A DNA stretch of 24,697 nt from contig DVOL01000063.1 of assembly GCA_018713505.1 (NCBI GenBank), positions 1 to 24,697 of the forward strand, written 5' to 3'. Below, piece after piece: positions 1 to 8,614 of the stretch. The translations under genes and the position numbers were made by a program. Every line of letters starts with the position of its first letter. Within the stretch, counting starts at the first letter, position 1. Source of the DNA: Faeciplasma avium (lineage in GTDB: Bacteria; Bacillota; Clostridia; Oscillospirales; Ruminococcaceae). The notes beneath the pieces were generated by a model. That model ran no database searches. It was not told where the DNA came from and was given only the letters and a program-made list of their open reading frames with translations.

Positions 1-67
1 TGCATATAAGCTGCGGCGCCCTGCCGCACTCAAGAGTATGTATAAAATTGTATATGGAGGTATAAGG

Positions 68-1552
68 ATGATAAACATTCCTGTTGTGAAGCTCGGAATA
101 ATCGCTGTCTCCAGGGACTGCTTCCCGATTCAGCTCTCCGAGAAAAGGCGTGCCGCCATCGTTAAGATTTGCGGTGAGAAGAAGCTCGATGTCTACGAGT
201 GCAAGGTAACCGTCGAGAACGAGCTGGATATGCTCAAGGCTGTTGCCGATGTCAAGGAGGCGGGCTGCAACGCTCTTACCGTTTTCCTGGGCAACTTCGG
301 TCCCGAGACTCCCGAGACTCTTATTGCCAAGAACTTTGACGGTCCCTGTATGTTCGTAGCCGCTGCCGAGGGCGACGGCGACATGATCAACGGCAGAGGA
401 GACGCCTACTGCGGTATGCTCAACTGCTCCTACAATCTCGGCATGAGGCACCTAAAGGGCTACATACCCGAGTATCCCGTCGGCACCGCCGAGGAGATAG
501 TCGACAAGATGGCAGAGTTTGTCCCGATTGCCAGGGTCATCCTCGGTCTTAAGGACCTCAAGATAATCACCTTCGGTCCCCGTCCGCAGGACTTCTTTGC
601 CTGCAACGCTCCCATCAAGGGTCTTTACGAGCTGGGCGTCGAGATAGAGGAGAACTCCGAGCTTGACCTTCTTGTAGCCTACAAGGAGCACGCAAACGAC
701 CCCAGAATCCCCGAGGTCTGCGCAGATATGGCTATGGAGATGGGCGAGGGCAAGTATTACCCCGAGCTTAGCGCCCGCATGGCTCAGTTTGAGCTTACCC
801 TCCTTGACTGGGCTGAGAGCCACAAGGGCAGCAGGAAGTATGTCGCCTTTGCGGATAAGTGCTGGCCCGCCTTCCCCAGCCAGTTCGGCTTCGAGCCTTG
901 CTATGTAAACAGCCGTCTTGCCTCCAGAGGCATCCCCGTCTCCTGCGAGGTTGACATCTACGGCGCACTTTCCGAGTACATCGGAATCTGCCTCACCGGC
1001 GACACCGTAACCCTGCTCGACATCAACAACAGCGTCCCCAAGTACATCTACGATGAGGACAGCATCGGAGCTATGGGCTACAAGCTCACCGATACCTTTA
1101 TGGGCTTCCACTGTGGAAACACTCCCTCCTGCAAGATGTGCGCAGACAGGGCCATCAAGTACCAGCTCATCCAGCACAGGCTTCTTGAGCCGGAGGGAAG
1201 CGAGCCTGACTTCACAAGAGGAACCCTTGAGGGCGACATTGCCGCAGGCGACATCACCTTCTACAGGCTCCAGTGCGACTCCGAGGGCAAGCTCCGCTGC
1301 TACATCGCAGAGGGCGAGATTCTCGATGTCAAGACCCGCTCCTTCGGCGGAATCGCAATCTTTGCCATCCCAGAGATGGGCAGGTTCTACCGCCATGTTC
1401 TGGTTCAGAAGAGATATCCTCACCACGGCGCAGTCGCCTTCTCTCACTGCGGCAAGCTGATGTTCGAGGTCATGAAGTACCTCGGAATCGAGGACATCGC
1501 CTACAACCAGCCCAAGAGCCTTCCCTATCCCACCGAGAACCCCTGGGCTTAA
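68..1552 (+). CDS. L-fucose/L-arabinose isomerase family protein
   Basis: 494-residue cytoplasmic protein of the L-fucose isomerase-related family (aldose-ketose isomerases using a divalent metal). I chose the ATG at 68 because GGAGG at 56-60 lies seven bases before it; an in-frame ATG at 38 has no such site. Candidate metal ligands by family analogy are E294 (in SCEVD), D318 (in LLDIN) and H460 (in FSHCGK). An FHCGN motif followed by a CKMC pair (about residues 347-358) is also visible. The exact sugar cannot be read from sequence: members act on fucose, arabinose or other sugars, and many are uncharacterised. It stands alone, its promoter lies outside the window or in the first 55 bases, and two terminators follow. 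It may feed the uronate or pentose routes nearby, but that is inference from position only. Confidence 0.85.
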   Translation: MINIPVVKLGIIAVSRDCFPIQLSEKRRAAIVKICGEKKLDVYECKVTVENELDMLKAVADVKEAGCNALTVFLGNFGPETPETLIAKNFDGPCMFVAAAEGDGDMINGRGDAYCGMLNCSYNLGMRHLKGYIPEYPVGTAEEIVDKMAEFVPIARVILGLKDLKIITFGPRPQDFFACNAPIKGLYELGVEIEENSELDLLVAYKEHANDPRIPEVCADMAMEMGEGKYYPELSARMAQFELTLLDWAESHKGSRKYVAFADKCWPAFPSQFGFEPCYVNSRLASRGIPVSCEVDIYGALSEYIGICLTGDTVTLLDINNSVPKYIYDEDSIGAMGYKLTDTFMGFHCGNTPSCKMCADRAIKYQLIQHRLLEPEGSEPDFTRGTLEGDIAAGDITFYRLQCDSEGKLRCYIAEGEILDVKTRSFGGIAIFAIPEMGRFYRHVLVQKRYPHHGAVAFSHCGKLMFEVMKYLGIEDIAYNQPKSLPYPTENPWA

Positions 1553-1643
1553 TCCCTTAGGTCAGGCTGGGCTATCCGGGCCTTAGGCCTTAAAGCCAAG
1601 ACCGCCCGGGCGTCCGGGAAATAAAGCTTATAGGACAGATAAG

Positions 1644-1681
1644 AGCCACGGCAGTATTTCCTGCCATGGCTCGATCTTTTT
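1644..1681 (+). terminator. Intrinsic terminator after the isomerase gene
   Basis: An 11-bp stem (AGCCACGGCAG at 1644-1654 with CTGCCATGGCT at 1661-1671, one non-Watson-Crick position) with a 6-base loop, followed by CGATCTTTTT. Confidence 0.8.
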
Positions 1682-1686
1682 ACCCT

Positions 1687-1720
1687 CACGCCGAAAAAAC
1701 CGGTGTGGATTTTTACTTTT
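1687..1720 (+). terminator. Second tandem terminator before convergent degV
   Basis: Stem CACGCCG (1687-1693) with CGGTGTG (1701-1707), an A-rich loop, then GATTTTTACTTTTT. It backs up the first hairpin and separates the isomerase from the convergent DegV gene. On the minus strand it lacks a U tract. Confidence 0.65.
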
Positions 1721-1731
1721 TATAGGATAGG

Positions 1732-2592
1732 CTATTTTTTCGTTCCCTCGAAGAACAGCGCCAGCGCTCCGGGTCCCACATGGGTGCCGCAGACCGGCTC
1801 GTAGACTACCACCACAGGCTCGCCGGTGAAGCCCTTTTTCCTAAGCAGCTCGATAAGCTGGTCGACAGCCTCCTGATTGTCGGAGTGGTTTATATAGATG
1901 TGGTCGGACTTATCCTTGCAGAGCTTGTCATACTTCTCGGCGAGGGCGTTAAGAGCCGCCCTTTGACCCCTAGCCTTGCCTATCGTCACGATGTGGCCGG
2001 TGGAGTCCCCGGTGAGGACCGGCTTGATGTTGAGCAGTATTCCAACCGCAGCCTCGATGTTGGAGAGCCGTCCCCCTCGTTTTAGATACTTCAAATCGTC
2101 GACGGTGAAATACTGGCAGATTCTCGAGCGAAGCTCAAGCACTCCCTTTACCACCTCGTCGAAGCTAAGACCGTCTTTTATCATTTTTGCCGCCCTGAGA
2201 GTTAAAAGTCCCTCGCCAAGCCCCGCTCCGTATGAGTTTATAGCCTCGATTTTCCTGTCGGGATAGCTTTCCCTCAGCTCGCCTGCGGCTATGTCGGCGG
2301 CGTTTGCAGAGCCGCTTACCGCTCCCGAAAGTGCGATGTAGATTACATCGTCCCCGGCCTTTAAAGCCTCCTCAAAGGGAAGGATAAAGGATACTATGTT
2401 TATCATCGAGGTCTTTATCTGCGCTCCGGCACGCATATCTGCGTAAAAGCTCTTGGGGTCAAAGTCGTCAATTTTTTTGTACTCCTGGGTTACTCCGTTC
2501 ACCGTATAGGAAAACGGGATGACGGTTATATTATTTTTTTCAATCAGCTCGGTCGAAAGATTTGCCGAGGTGTCTGTAAAAAGTCTTATCAT
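1732..2592 (-). CDS. DegV family (fatty acid-binding, FakB-like) protein
   Basis: 286 residues, the usual length for DegV/FakB proteins, which bind a fatty acid in a deep cleft and, where the kinase FakA is present, present it for phosphorylation to acyl-phosphate. Family landmarks are visible: the N-terminal FTDTSANLS, the signature FTVDDLKYLKRGGRLS near residues 162-177, NIKPVL, and the C-terminal GTHVGPGALALFF. There is no signal peptide. The start at 2592 is preceded on the minus strand by a GGAAAGGA ribosome site. A fakA partner is not in the window, so the physiological role is inferred from the family only. It is convergent with the upstream isomerase and has its own promoter. Confidence 0.93.
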   Translation of the reverse strand: MIRLFTDTSANLSTELIEKNNITVIPFSYTVNGVTQEYKKIDDFDPKSFYADMRAGAQIKTSMINIVSFILPFEEALKAGDDVIYIALSGAVSGSANAADIAAGELRESYPDRKIEAINSYGAGLGEGLLTLRAAKMIKDGLSFDEVVKGVLELRSRICQYFTVDDLKYLKRGGRLSNIEAAVGILLNIKPVLTGDSTGHIVTIGKARGQRAALNALAEKYDKLCKDKSDHIYINHSDNQEAVDQLIELLRKKGFTGEPVVVVYEPVCGTHVGPGALALFFEGTKK

Positions 2593-2660
2593 GCTGTTCA
2601 GGTCCTTTCCATGGGAAGATTTGCAAGCCGCAGGACTCGCCGGGCTTTATCACAGTAATG

Positions 2661-2689
2661 AGTATAGCCCATGCCGGCGAAAATTACAA
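2661..2689 (-). promoter_or_regulatory. Sigma-A promoter for degV
   Basis: Minus strand: -35 TTGTAA (2684-2689), 17-bp spacer, -10 TATACT (2661-2666). The expected start near 2654 gives a leader of about 60 bases. Confidence 0.65.
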
Positions 2690-2719
2690 GCTACTTCCTA
2701 AAAACGGCTCTCTACTCAT

Positions 2720-2760
2720 AAAAACCGAGCGGTAGAGTCGCTCGTTTACAACTCTACCGC
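2720..2760 (-). terminator. Intrinsic terminator after the XRE regulator gene
   Basis: Perfect 10-bp inverted repeat, GCGGTAGAGT (2729-2738) and ACTCTACCGC (2751-2760). Read on the minus strand it is followed by TCGGTTTTT. It ends the eda-kdgK-regulator unit. Confidence 0.85.
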
Positions 2761-2797
2761 CGATTGCACAGCTATATTTTTACAGAATATTACTTAA

Positions 2798-3385
2798 TCA
2801 CTCTCTAATCTTCTTCCCCAGCCAGAAGCAGAGCATCGTCTCTATCTCGGCAGGAGCTATGAGCAAGAAGAGCTGCCACCAGTTCCTGTCAAGAAACGCC
2901 AGGTAGATTAGAAGAACAAGGCTGACTATCAGCACGGCGACTATGAGAAAATTAAACCTTCCCTTTTCCCAAAGGCTGTGAAGAATCAAGAGGGTTATAA
3001 GGGATATCGGCAGAGCGTAGACGAAAATCATCCAGCGAATGCTCCCCATCAGCCACAGGATTATGAATATGAGAAGCGCCATTATCCATATCCCTATCAC
3101 CGCTATCCAGGTTATAAGAGCGTGGGTCTGCCGTCTCGAGCTGGATATAAAGCTCCGCTTTTTCTCATTGGGGTCATGCTCGCTGACAAGATAGTCAATG
3201 CTCACCCCGAATATCTCGCTCATATTCTTTAAGACCCCGACATCCGGCATAGACTCCGCTCTTTCCCATTTCGACACCGACTTGTCGGAATAATTAAGCC
3301 TTTGGGCAAGCTCAAGCTGGGTCATCCCAGCCTTTGTCCTAAGCTCTATAATATTGCTTGCAAGTATACACTCTAATTCCTTCAT
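2798..3385 (-). CDS. XRE-family HTH regulator with four-helix membrane domain
   Basis: 195 residues. Residues about 5-66 form a classic Cro/C1-type helix-turn-helix (MTQLELAQRLNYSDKSVSKWER). A short charged linker follows, then four predicted membrane helices (about 88-112, 115-136, 144-164, 169-189), the third and fourth separated by a tryptophan-rich loop. Such membrane-tethered XRE proteins are common in Clostridia and are thought to sense envelope or ligand signals; the target here is unknown. The start at 3385 has GGGAG just upstream. It lies 52 bases after kdgK in the same direction with no clear terminator between them, so it may be co-transcribed with eda-kdgK. Whether it controls the uronate genes is inference. 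Confidence 0.9.
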   Translation of the reverse strand: MKELECILASNIIELRTKAGMTQLELAQRLNYSDKSVSKWERAESMPDVGVLKNMSEIFGVSIDYLVSEHDPNEKKRSFISSSRRQTHALITWIAVIGIWIMALLIFIILWLMGSIRWMIFVYALPISLITLLILHSLWEKGRFNFLIVAVLIVSLVLLIYLAFLDRNWWQLFLLIAPAEIETMLCFWLGKKIRE

Positions 3386-3437
3386 CCCTAGCTCCCGATA
3401 ATTTTGATTTCAGCCCTGCCGCAAGAAGCTCAGGCGG

Positions 3438-4490
3438 CTATCTCTGCACCCTTCCAGAGGCGTTTCCGTTCGCCAGGGAAAGAACCTCCGAGACCGAGCA
3501 GAGGTTAAAGTCATGCTCTATTGAGTGCTTGAGGCAGGAGGCGGCAACCGCAAAGTCTATAGCCTTCTGAGGCTCAAAGCCCATGAGCAGCGAGTATATA
3601 AGACCTCCGCCGAAGCTGTCTCCTCCGCCGACCCTGTCGACAATATGCATATGGTACTCCTTGGAGAAGTATGCGCTGTCGCCGGTGTAGAGCATTCCTG
3701 CCCAGTCGTTGTCGTTTGCGGAGATAGAGGACCTAAGAGTAATTGCGACATACTTGCATCCGAATCTTTGTGCAAGCTGCCTTGCCACGCTGATATAGCC
3801 CTCGTGATTTAGCCTTCCAGAATCTATATCGGTGTCCTCAGCCTCGATTCCAAAGACATCCTTAGCGTCCTCCTCGTTGGAGATACAGCAGTCTACATAG
3901 GGAACAAGCTTTGACATGCAGCTCATGGCTTCCTCTCTTGTCCAGAGCTTCTTTCTGTAGTTGAGGTCGCAGCTTACAAGCACTCCCCTCTCGTGAGCCG
4001 CCTTGCACGCCTCCAGGCAGATTTCGGGGAGGCATCCTCCCAGCGCCGGGGTGATGCCGGTGAAGTGGAACCAATCGGCGTCCTTAAAAATCTCATCCCA
4101 GTCAAAGTCCTCCGGCTTGGCGAGGGCAATAGAGCTTCCCGCCCTGTCGTATATTACCTTGGAGGGCCTTTGTGAGGCGCCCTTTTCTGCGTAGTAGATT
4201 CCGACTCTCGGTCCGCCTCTTACAATCATGCCGGTATCCACGCCATATCTTCTCAGCTCGTTTACCGCACACTGACCTATCTCATGCTCTGGGAGCTTGG
4301 TGACAAAGGAGGCGTCCACCCCGTAGTTTGCAAGAGACACCGCAACATTAGCCTCTCCGCCGCCGAAGGTAGCCTCATAGCTGCTCGCCTGAAGGAACCT
4401 AAGATATCCCTCTGGATTAAGCCTTAGCATTATCTCCCCGAAGGTGACTACTTTTTTTCTGCCGGAACCGTCCACTGTTTTAGACATCAT
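3438..4490 (-). CDS. kdgK: 2-dehydro-3-deoxygluconokinase (PfkB family sugar kinase)
   Basis: 350-residue ribokinase/PfkB-family kinase, predicted to phosphorylate 2-keto-3-deoxygluconate (KDG) to KDPG with ATP. Visible marks are the N-terminal GEIMLRLNP, the substrate-side FGGGEANVAVSLANYG (about 42-57), CDLNYRKKLW (about 174-183), and the second PfkB signature DRVGGGDSFGGG with catalytic base D291 and the anion-hole glycines. The substrate is assigned from context: the gene follows the KDPG aldolase gene by 47 bases and faces uxuA-uxuB. Translation starts at 4490; an ATG directly follows (MM), and AGGAG lies about 8 bases upstream. PfkB kinases vary in substrate, so other ketoses remain possible, but the neighbourhood makes KDG by far the best reading. 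Confidence 0.9.
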   Translation of the reverse strand: MMSKTVDGSGRKKVVTFGEIMLRLNPEGYLRFLQASSYEATFGGGEANVAVSLANYGVDASFVTKLPEHEIGQCAVNELRRYGVDTGMIVRGGPRVGIYYAEKGASQRPSKVIYDRAGSSIALAKPEDFDWDEIFKDADWFHFTGITPALGGCLPEICLEACKAAHERGVLVSCDLNYRKKLWTREEAMSCMSKLVPYVDCCISNEEDAKDVFGIEAEDTDIDSGRLNHEGYISVARQLAQRFGCKYVAITLRSSISANDNDWAGMLYTGDSAYFSKEYHMHIVDRVGGGDSFGGGLIYSLLMGFEPQKAIDFAVAASCLKHSIEHDFNLCSVSEVLSLANGNASGRVQR

Positions 4491-4537
4491 AATCTCTCCT
4501 CGCTTTTGGCTTTTGTAATTTATATTATGATAGCTGG

Positions 4538-5521
4538 CTATTTCTTCTGGACAAGATGAACGGCGAAGCCCAAAAGCTCCTCCTTAAGATATACCGCTCC
4601 CTTTATCGGAGCGCTCTCGTCGTAAAGCTCTATTCCCCTTGCCCTTAGGTAGCTGACCGCCCTTTCAAGGGAGTTTACCGCAATTGCAATATGTCCCAGC
4701 CTTCCCGGCTTGGAAGCCTTTAGAAGCTCTATTCTGTTGTCCATTGTGAATATGCTGGAGCTGCCGTCAGAGAAGTCGAAGCCGAAAAGCTCCGAGATAA
4801 GCTTGGCGGCTTTAAGAGCCTCCTCGCCGCTGCCGTTTATGCCAAGATGTGCGAACTCAAAGCCAAGCATCCTCCTGACAGCCTGCTGAGTCAGCCTTTT
4901 AATCTCCTCCCAGTTTCCGGCGTCGATAAGCTCCTTTTTGACCATCCAGGTGCCGCCGCAGGCTAAAATCTTGGGGAAGCGTATGTAGCTTATAAGATTA
5001 TCTGCGTTGACTCCGCCGGTGGGGATAAAGCTGAGCTTAGAATATGGCGCAGAGACAGCCTTCAGCTTGGCTATACCTCCGTTTTGCTCAGCCGGGAAGA
5101 ACTTGACGACATCAAGACCCATGCCCATAGCCTGCTCCATCTCGCCGGGAGTCGCAGTGCCGGGCATTATAACAGCTCCCCTTGACAAGGCATAGCGGAC
5201 TATCTCGGGATTGAAGCCGGGTGTGACGATAAACTCGACTCCGGCGTCCAGAGCGTCGTCGACCTGCTCCTTTGTCAGCACCGTGCCGGCTCCCACCAGC
5301 ATATCGGGAAGAGCCTCCCTTATCCTAACTATAGCCTCCTTAGCGCAGGCTGTGCGAAAGGTTATCTCTGCGGCAGGCAGTCCGCCCTCGCAAAGAGCCT
5401 TTGCCAGCGGCACCGCCTTGTCGGCGTCCTCGATAGCGATAACAGGGAGAATCCCCAGGTCATAGATTCGCTTTTTTACGCTGTCCCAGCGGCTTTTATC
5501 CTCTTTAACGGAATTTGACAT
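4538..5521 (-). CDS. eda: KDPG/KHG aldolase fused to a C-terminal VOC domain
   Basis: 327 residues, about 110 longer than the usual 210-residue Eda. Residues about 13-218 are a complete class I KDPG aldolase barrel: E52 in AEITFRT, VGAGTVL (76-82), TPGFNP (100-105), the Schiff-base lysine K140 in VVKFFPAE, and PTGGV (167-171). It splits KDPG to pyruvate and glyceraldehyde-3-phosphate. Residues about 221-327 form a separate vicinal-oxygen-chelate (glyoxalase-like) module with FAHLGIN and GHIAIAVNSLERAVSYLRARGIEL, ending in GFAVHLVQKK. The reading frame is continuous, so this is a real fusion and not an assembly join. The function of the extra module is unknown. It is first gene of the eda-kdgK unit, with a good promoter upstream. 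Confidence 0.93.
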   Translation of the reverse strand: MSNSVKEDKSRWDSVKKRIYDLGILPVIAIEDADKAVPLAKALCEGGLPAAEITFRTACAKEAIVRIREALPDMLVGAGTVLTKEQVDDALDAGVEFIVTPGFNPEIVRYALSRGAVIMPGTATPGEMEQAMGMGLDVVKFFPAEQNGGIAKLKAVSAPYSKLSFIPTGGVNADNLISYIRFPKILACGGTWMVKKELIDAGNWEEIKRLTQQAVRRMLGFEFAHLGINGSGEEALKAAKLISELFGFDFSDGSSSIFTMDNRIELLKASKPGRLGHIAIAVNSLERAVSYLRARGIELYDESAPIKGAVYLKEELLGFAVHLVQKK

Positions 5522-5576
5522 ATCCTACACTCCTTCATACTAAGCTTTCAGGGTCACAAGACCGCTTCCTAAAGCT

Positions 5577-5604
5577 ATTATACTTTATTTTCGCCGAAAG
5601 TCAA
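5577..5604 (-). promoter_or_regulatory. Sigma-A promoter for eda-kdgK
   Basis: Minus strand: -35 TTGACT (5599-5604), 16-bp spacer, perfect -10 TATAAT (5577-5582). The start is expected near 5570, about 50 bases before the eda start codon. Confidence 0.8.
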
Positions 5605-5650
5605 TAATCAGCCGGAAAACTTGGCTATATCTTGCGATAATAATGAATTT

Positions 5651-5684
5651 TTGACTTGCTATTTTACTAAAAAAATGCTATGCT
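5651..5684 (+). promoter_or_regulatory. Probable promoter for uxuA-uxuB
   Basis: The plus strand carries TTGACT (5651-5656) and, overlapping it, TTGCTA (5656-5661) placed 17 bp before TATGCT (5679-5684). Neither pairing is consensus, which fits a regulated promoter. It is back to back with the eda promoter, so both operons could share an operator in the 45 bp between them; I saw no convincing palindrome. Confidence 0.4.
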
Positions 5685-5756
5685 TATCTGTGTAAAATCA
5701 AGTCTGGCGCAGACCCGGGCGTATCCCTGTTTTATTAAACGAAAGGAAGGATATAT

Positions 5757-6851
5757 ATGAAGATGACATTTCGCTGGTTCGGCTCGAAAAGCGACAACGT
5801 AACTCTCTCGGCTATAAGGCAGATTCCCGGGATGACCGGCATCATGGGCTTTTTGGACTATAAGCCGGCGGGCGAGGTCTGGACCGAGGAGGAGATAAAA
5901 AGCTATATCGACGAGGTTCACGCACACGGTCTTGAGTGCGAGGTGATTGAGAGCGTAAATGTCCATGAGGACATCAAGCTGGGGCTTCCCTCAAGGGACG
6001 AATACATAGAAAACTACCGCATTACGATAAGGAACCTAGCCAAGTACGGCGTCAAGTGCATCGTATATAACTTCATGCCGGTGCTCGACTGGCTCAGAAC
6101 AGACCTCGCAAGACCCAATGAGGACGGCTCTACAAGCATGTACTTTGACCAAAGGGAGCTTGGCGAGCTTACCCCTCTTGACATTGTAAAAAGGACAGCC
6201 GAAAACTCAAACGGCTTCTCGCTTCCCGGCTGGGAGCCTGAAAGGCTGAGCGATTTGGAAAGGGTCTTGAAGCTCTATGAGGACATCGACGAGGAAAAGC
6301 TCCTCGAAAACTACAAATACTTCCTTGACGGCATAATCCCCACCTGCGAGGAGTGCGGAGTCGTTATGGCATGCCACCCCGACGACCCGGGCTGGAAGAT
6401 ATTCGGCCTGCCGAGGGTCGCTCACTCTCAGGAGGGCTACGACAGGATAGTTAAGCTCCACGACAGCCCCTGCAACACCCTCTGCCTGTGCACAGGCTCG
6501 CTGGGCTCGAACACCGAAAACGATGTTCCCTCGATAATAAGGCATTTTGGAAATATGGGAAGAATCGGCTGCCTTCATGTCAGGAATCTAAAGCATCTCG
6601 GGGACGACAGGTGCTTCTGCGAGTCCAGCCACCTCTCCTCGGACGGCGACCTTGATATGTACGAGATTATGAAGGCGATATACGAGACCTGTCCCGACAC
6701 CTATATAAGACCCGACCACGGAAGAATGATATGGAACGAGGTCGGCCGTCCCGGCTACGGACTTTACGACAGGGCGCTCGGCGTCGCATACCTAAACGGT
6801 CTGTGGGAGGCAATCGACAAGGCTCACAGGGCGTCAGGAGGTGCGATATGA
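5757..6851 (+). CDS. uxuA: Mannonate dehydratase
   Basis: 364 residues, the normal length for UxuA. It removes water from D-mannonate to give 2-keto-3-deoxygluconate, using Mn2+/Fe2+ in a TIM-barrel active site. Family motifs are all present: MACHPDDPGW (205-213; HPDD at 207-210), CTGSLG (245-250), HVRN (274-277) and RPDHGR (318-323), together supplying the metal-binding His, Cys and Asp residues. The ATG at 5757 follows GAAAGGAAGG at 5741-5750. Its stop codon overlaps the uxuB start (ATGA), so the two are translationally coupled. Product KDG is the substrate of the divergently encoded KdgK. Confidence 0.97.
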   Translation: MKMTFRWFGSKSDNVTLSAIRQIPGMTGIMGFLDYKPAGEVWTEEEIKSYIDEVHAHGLECEVIESVNVHEDIKLGLPSRDEYIENYRITIRNLAKYGVKCIVYNFMPVLDWLRTDLARPNEDGSTSMYFDQRELGELTPLDIVKRTAENSNGFSLPGWEPERLSDLERVLKLYEDIDEEKLLENYKYFLDGIIPTCEECGVVMACHPDDPGWKIFGLPRVAHSQEGYDRIVKLHDSPCNTLCLCTGSLGSNTENDVPSIIRHFGNMGRIGCLHVRNLKHLGDDRCFCESSHLSSDGDLDMYEIMKAIYETCPDTYIRPDHGRMIWNEVGRPGYGLYDRALGVAYLNGLWEAIDKAHRASGGAI

Positions 6852-8446
6852 AGCTAAGGCTAACCGAGCTGAAAAAGGACTGGGGGGATATAGCCCTCCC
6901 CAGGTTCAACATCGGCGCCGCAAGGGAGAACACCAGGGTCAACCCGACCTGGCTTCACCTGGGAGCCGGAAATATCTTCAGAGGCTTTATATGCAGTCTC
7001 TCTCAGAGGCTTCTTGACAGCGGCGAATGCTCGACGGGTATAATCGCCGCAGACACCTTTGACTACGAGATAATCGACAGAATCTTCACCGCAAACGACA
7101 ATCTCACCCTGAATGTCAGCCTCCTTGCGGACGGCTCGGTAAAAAGCGAGCTTCTGGCGTCGGTCTGCGAGGCGCTCAAGGCGGACTGTCAGGACAGCGT
7201 GTCTATGGAAAGATTCTACCAGATAGCCTCCAGCGACTCCCTGCAGATGATAAGCTTTACCATCACCGAAAAGGGCTACGCAGTGGCGGGAAGCGACGGC
7301 GGACTTCTTCCTGTTGTCAAAGAGGACATTGAAAACGGTCCGTTTAAGACTAAGCACGCCATGAGCTTTGCGGCAGGGCTTCTTCTTAAGAGATACCTAG
7401 CAGGATCTCAGCCGGTTGCTCTTTGCAGCATGGACAACTGCTCCAAAAACGGCGAAAAGCTAAAAGCCGCAGTCATGACGATTGCGTCGGGCTGGCTTGA
7501 AAAGGGCTATGTCGACTCCGGCTTTATCGAGTATATAAGCGACGAGTCAAGGGTCAGCTTCCCCTGGAGCATGATAGATAAAATCACCCCGAGACCCTCT
7601 GAAAAGGTTGAAAGGCTGCTTTTGGACATGGGGCTTGAGGATATCTCGCCGATTGTAACCTCCAAAAACACCTATATCGCTCCCTTTGTAAACGCCGAGG
7701 AGCCGCAGTACCTTGTCATCGAGGACTCCTTCCCCAACGGAAGGCCTCCCTTAGAGCTTGCGGGAGTCTACATGACCGACCGTGAGACTGTCAACAAGAC
7801 CGAAAGGATGAAGGTGACAACCTGCCTCAATCCCCTGCACACCGCCCTTGCGGTATACGGCTGCATGCTTGGCTACACCCTTATCTGCGAGGAGATGAAG
7901 GACAGCGAGCTAAGGCTGCTTGTCGAGCGGCTGGGCTACAAGGAGGGGCTTTTAGTCGTCACCGACCCGGGGATACTCTCGCCAAGGGAGTTTATCGACG
8001 AGGTAGTCACAAAGAGGCTTCCAAACCCCTTCATGCCGGACTCTCCCCAGAGAATCGCCACAGACACCAGCCAGAAGGTCGGAATAAGATTCGGCGAGAC
8101 TATAAAAAGCTACGCCGCCATGGGCAGGGCGGACAGTCTTACAGCCATACCGCTTGCAATTGCCGGCTGGCTCCGCTATCTTCTCGGAGTTGACGACAGC
8201 GGCAAGCCTATGGAAATATCCCCCGACCCGCTCAAGGACGAGCTTACCTCCCAGCTTTCAGGAATTGAGCTTGGCTCCCCTGAGAGCTATAAGGGTCAGC
8301 TCCTGCCGATTCTCAAAAACGCCTCGATATTCGGAAGCGACCTTGTCGAAATAGGCATGAGCAGCCTGATAGAGAGGATGTTTGTCGGGATGCTTTCCGG
8401 CGCCGGGGCAGTCAGAGCGACTCTTAGGAAATACCTGAACGGCTGA
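6848..8446 (+). CDS. uxuB: D-fructuronate (D-mannonate) oxidoreductase
   Basis: 532 residues, polyol/mannitol dehydrogenase long-chain family. It reduces D-fructuronate to D-mannonate with NADH. The start is the ATG at 6848, overlapping the uxuA stop by four bases and preceded by AGGAGG (6836-6841); a longer in-frame reading from 6731 lies inside uxuA and has no ribosome site. Visible features are the dinucleotide-binding loop LHLGAGNIFRGF near residues 35-46 and the catalytic KVTTCLNPLHTALAV segment, in which the Lys, Asn and His residues of the family K-N-H triad can be seen. Fructuronate is preferred over mannitol or tagaturonate because of coupling to uxuA. Confidence 0.94.
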   Translation: MKLRLTELKKDWGDIALPRFNIGAARENTRVNPTWLHLGAGNIFRGFICSLSQRLLDSGECSTGIIAADTFDYEIIDRIFTANDNLTLNVSLLADGSVKSELLASVCEALKADCQDSVSMERFYQIASSDSLQMISFTITEKGYAVAGSDGGLLPVVKEDIENGPFKTKHAMSFAAGLLLKRYLAGSQPVALCSMDNCSKNGEKLKAAVMTIASGWLEKGYVDSGFIEYISDESRVSFPWSMIDKITPRPSEKVERLLLDMGLEDISPIVTSKNTYIAPFVNAEEPQYLVIEDSFPNGRPPLELAGVYMTDRETVNKTERMKVTTCLNPLHTALAVYGCMLGYTLICEEMKDSELRLLVERLGYKEGLLVVTDPGILSPREFIDEVVTKRLPNPFMPDSPQRIATDTSQKVGIRFGETIKSYAAMGRADSLTAIPLAIAGWLRYLLGVDDSGKPMEISPDPLKDELTSQLSGIELGSPESYKGQLLPILKNASIFGSDLVEIGMSSLIERMFVGMLSGAGAVRATLRKYLNG

Positions 8447-8500
8447 TTTTGACCGCAAAATGAGTCCCTGCGGCTCCGCCCAAAGAAAATATGTCAAAAA

Positions 8501-8544
8501 CGGAGCCTGTATCAAAAAAAGATACTCGCTCCGATTTTTTATTT
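8501..8544 (+). terminator. Intrinsic terminator after uxuAB
   Basis: CGGAGCCTGTATC (8501-8513) pairs with GATACTCGCTCCG (8521-8533) around an A7 loop, with a two-base internal mismatch, followed by ATTTTTTATTT. Confidence 0.85.
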
Positions 8545-8585
8545 CCGAGGCGAAAATGTTTATGTCCAATAAATTCAGATTCCTA

Positions 8586-8614
8586 TTGAAATCAGCGTTT
8601 GCTTCTGGTATAAT
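8586..8614 (+). promoter_or_regulatory. Extended -10 sigma-A promoter for the CapA-type gene
   Basis: -35 TTGAAA (8586-8591), 17-bp spacer, TGGTATAAT with -10 TATAAT (8609-8614). Transcription from about 8621 leaves a leader of about 150 bases that is A/T rich and holds a small CACTC/GAGTG hairpin just before the ribosome site AAAGGA. I see no known riboswitch in it. This accounts for the 325-base gap 8447-8771 together with the terminator at 8501. Confidence 0.8.

Noticed and set aside
452..1447. 331-codon open frame on the minus strand, antisense to the isomerase gene
   Set aside because: It is opposite a well-conserved family protein with a good ribosome site; the antisense frame is a by-product of codon bias and matches nothing.
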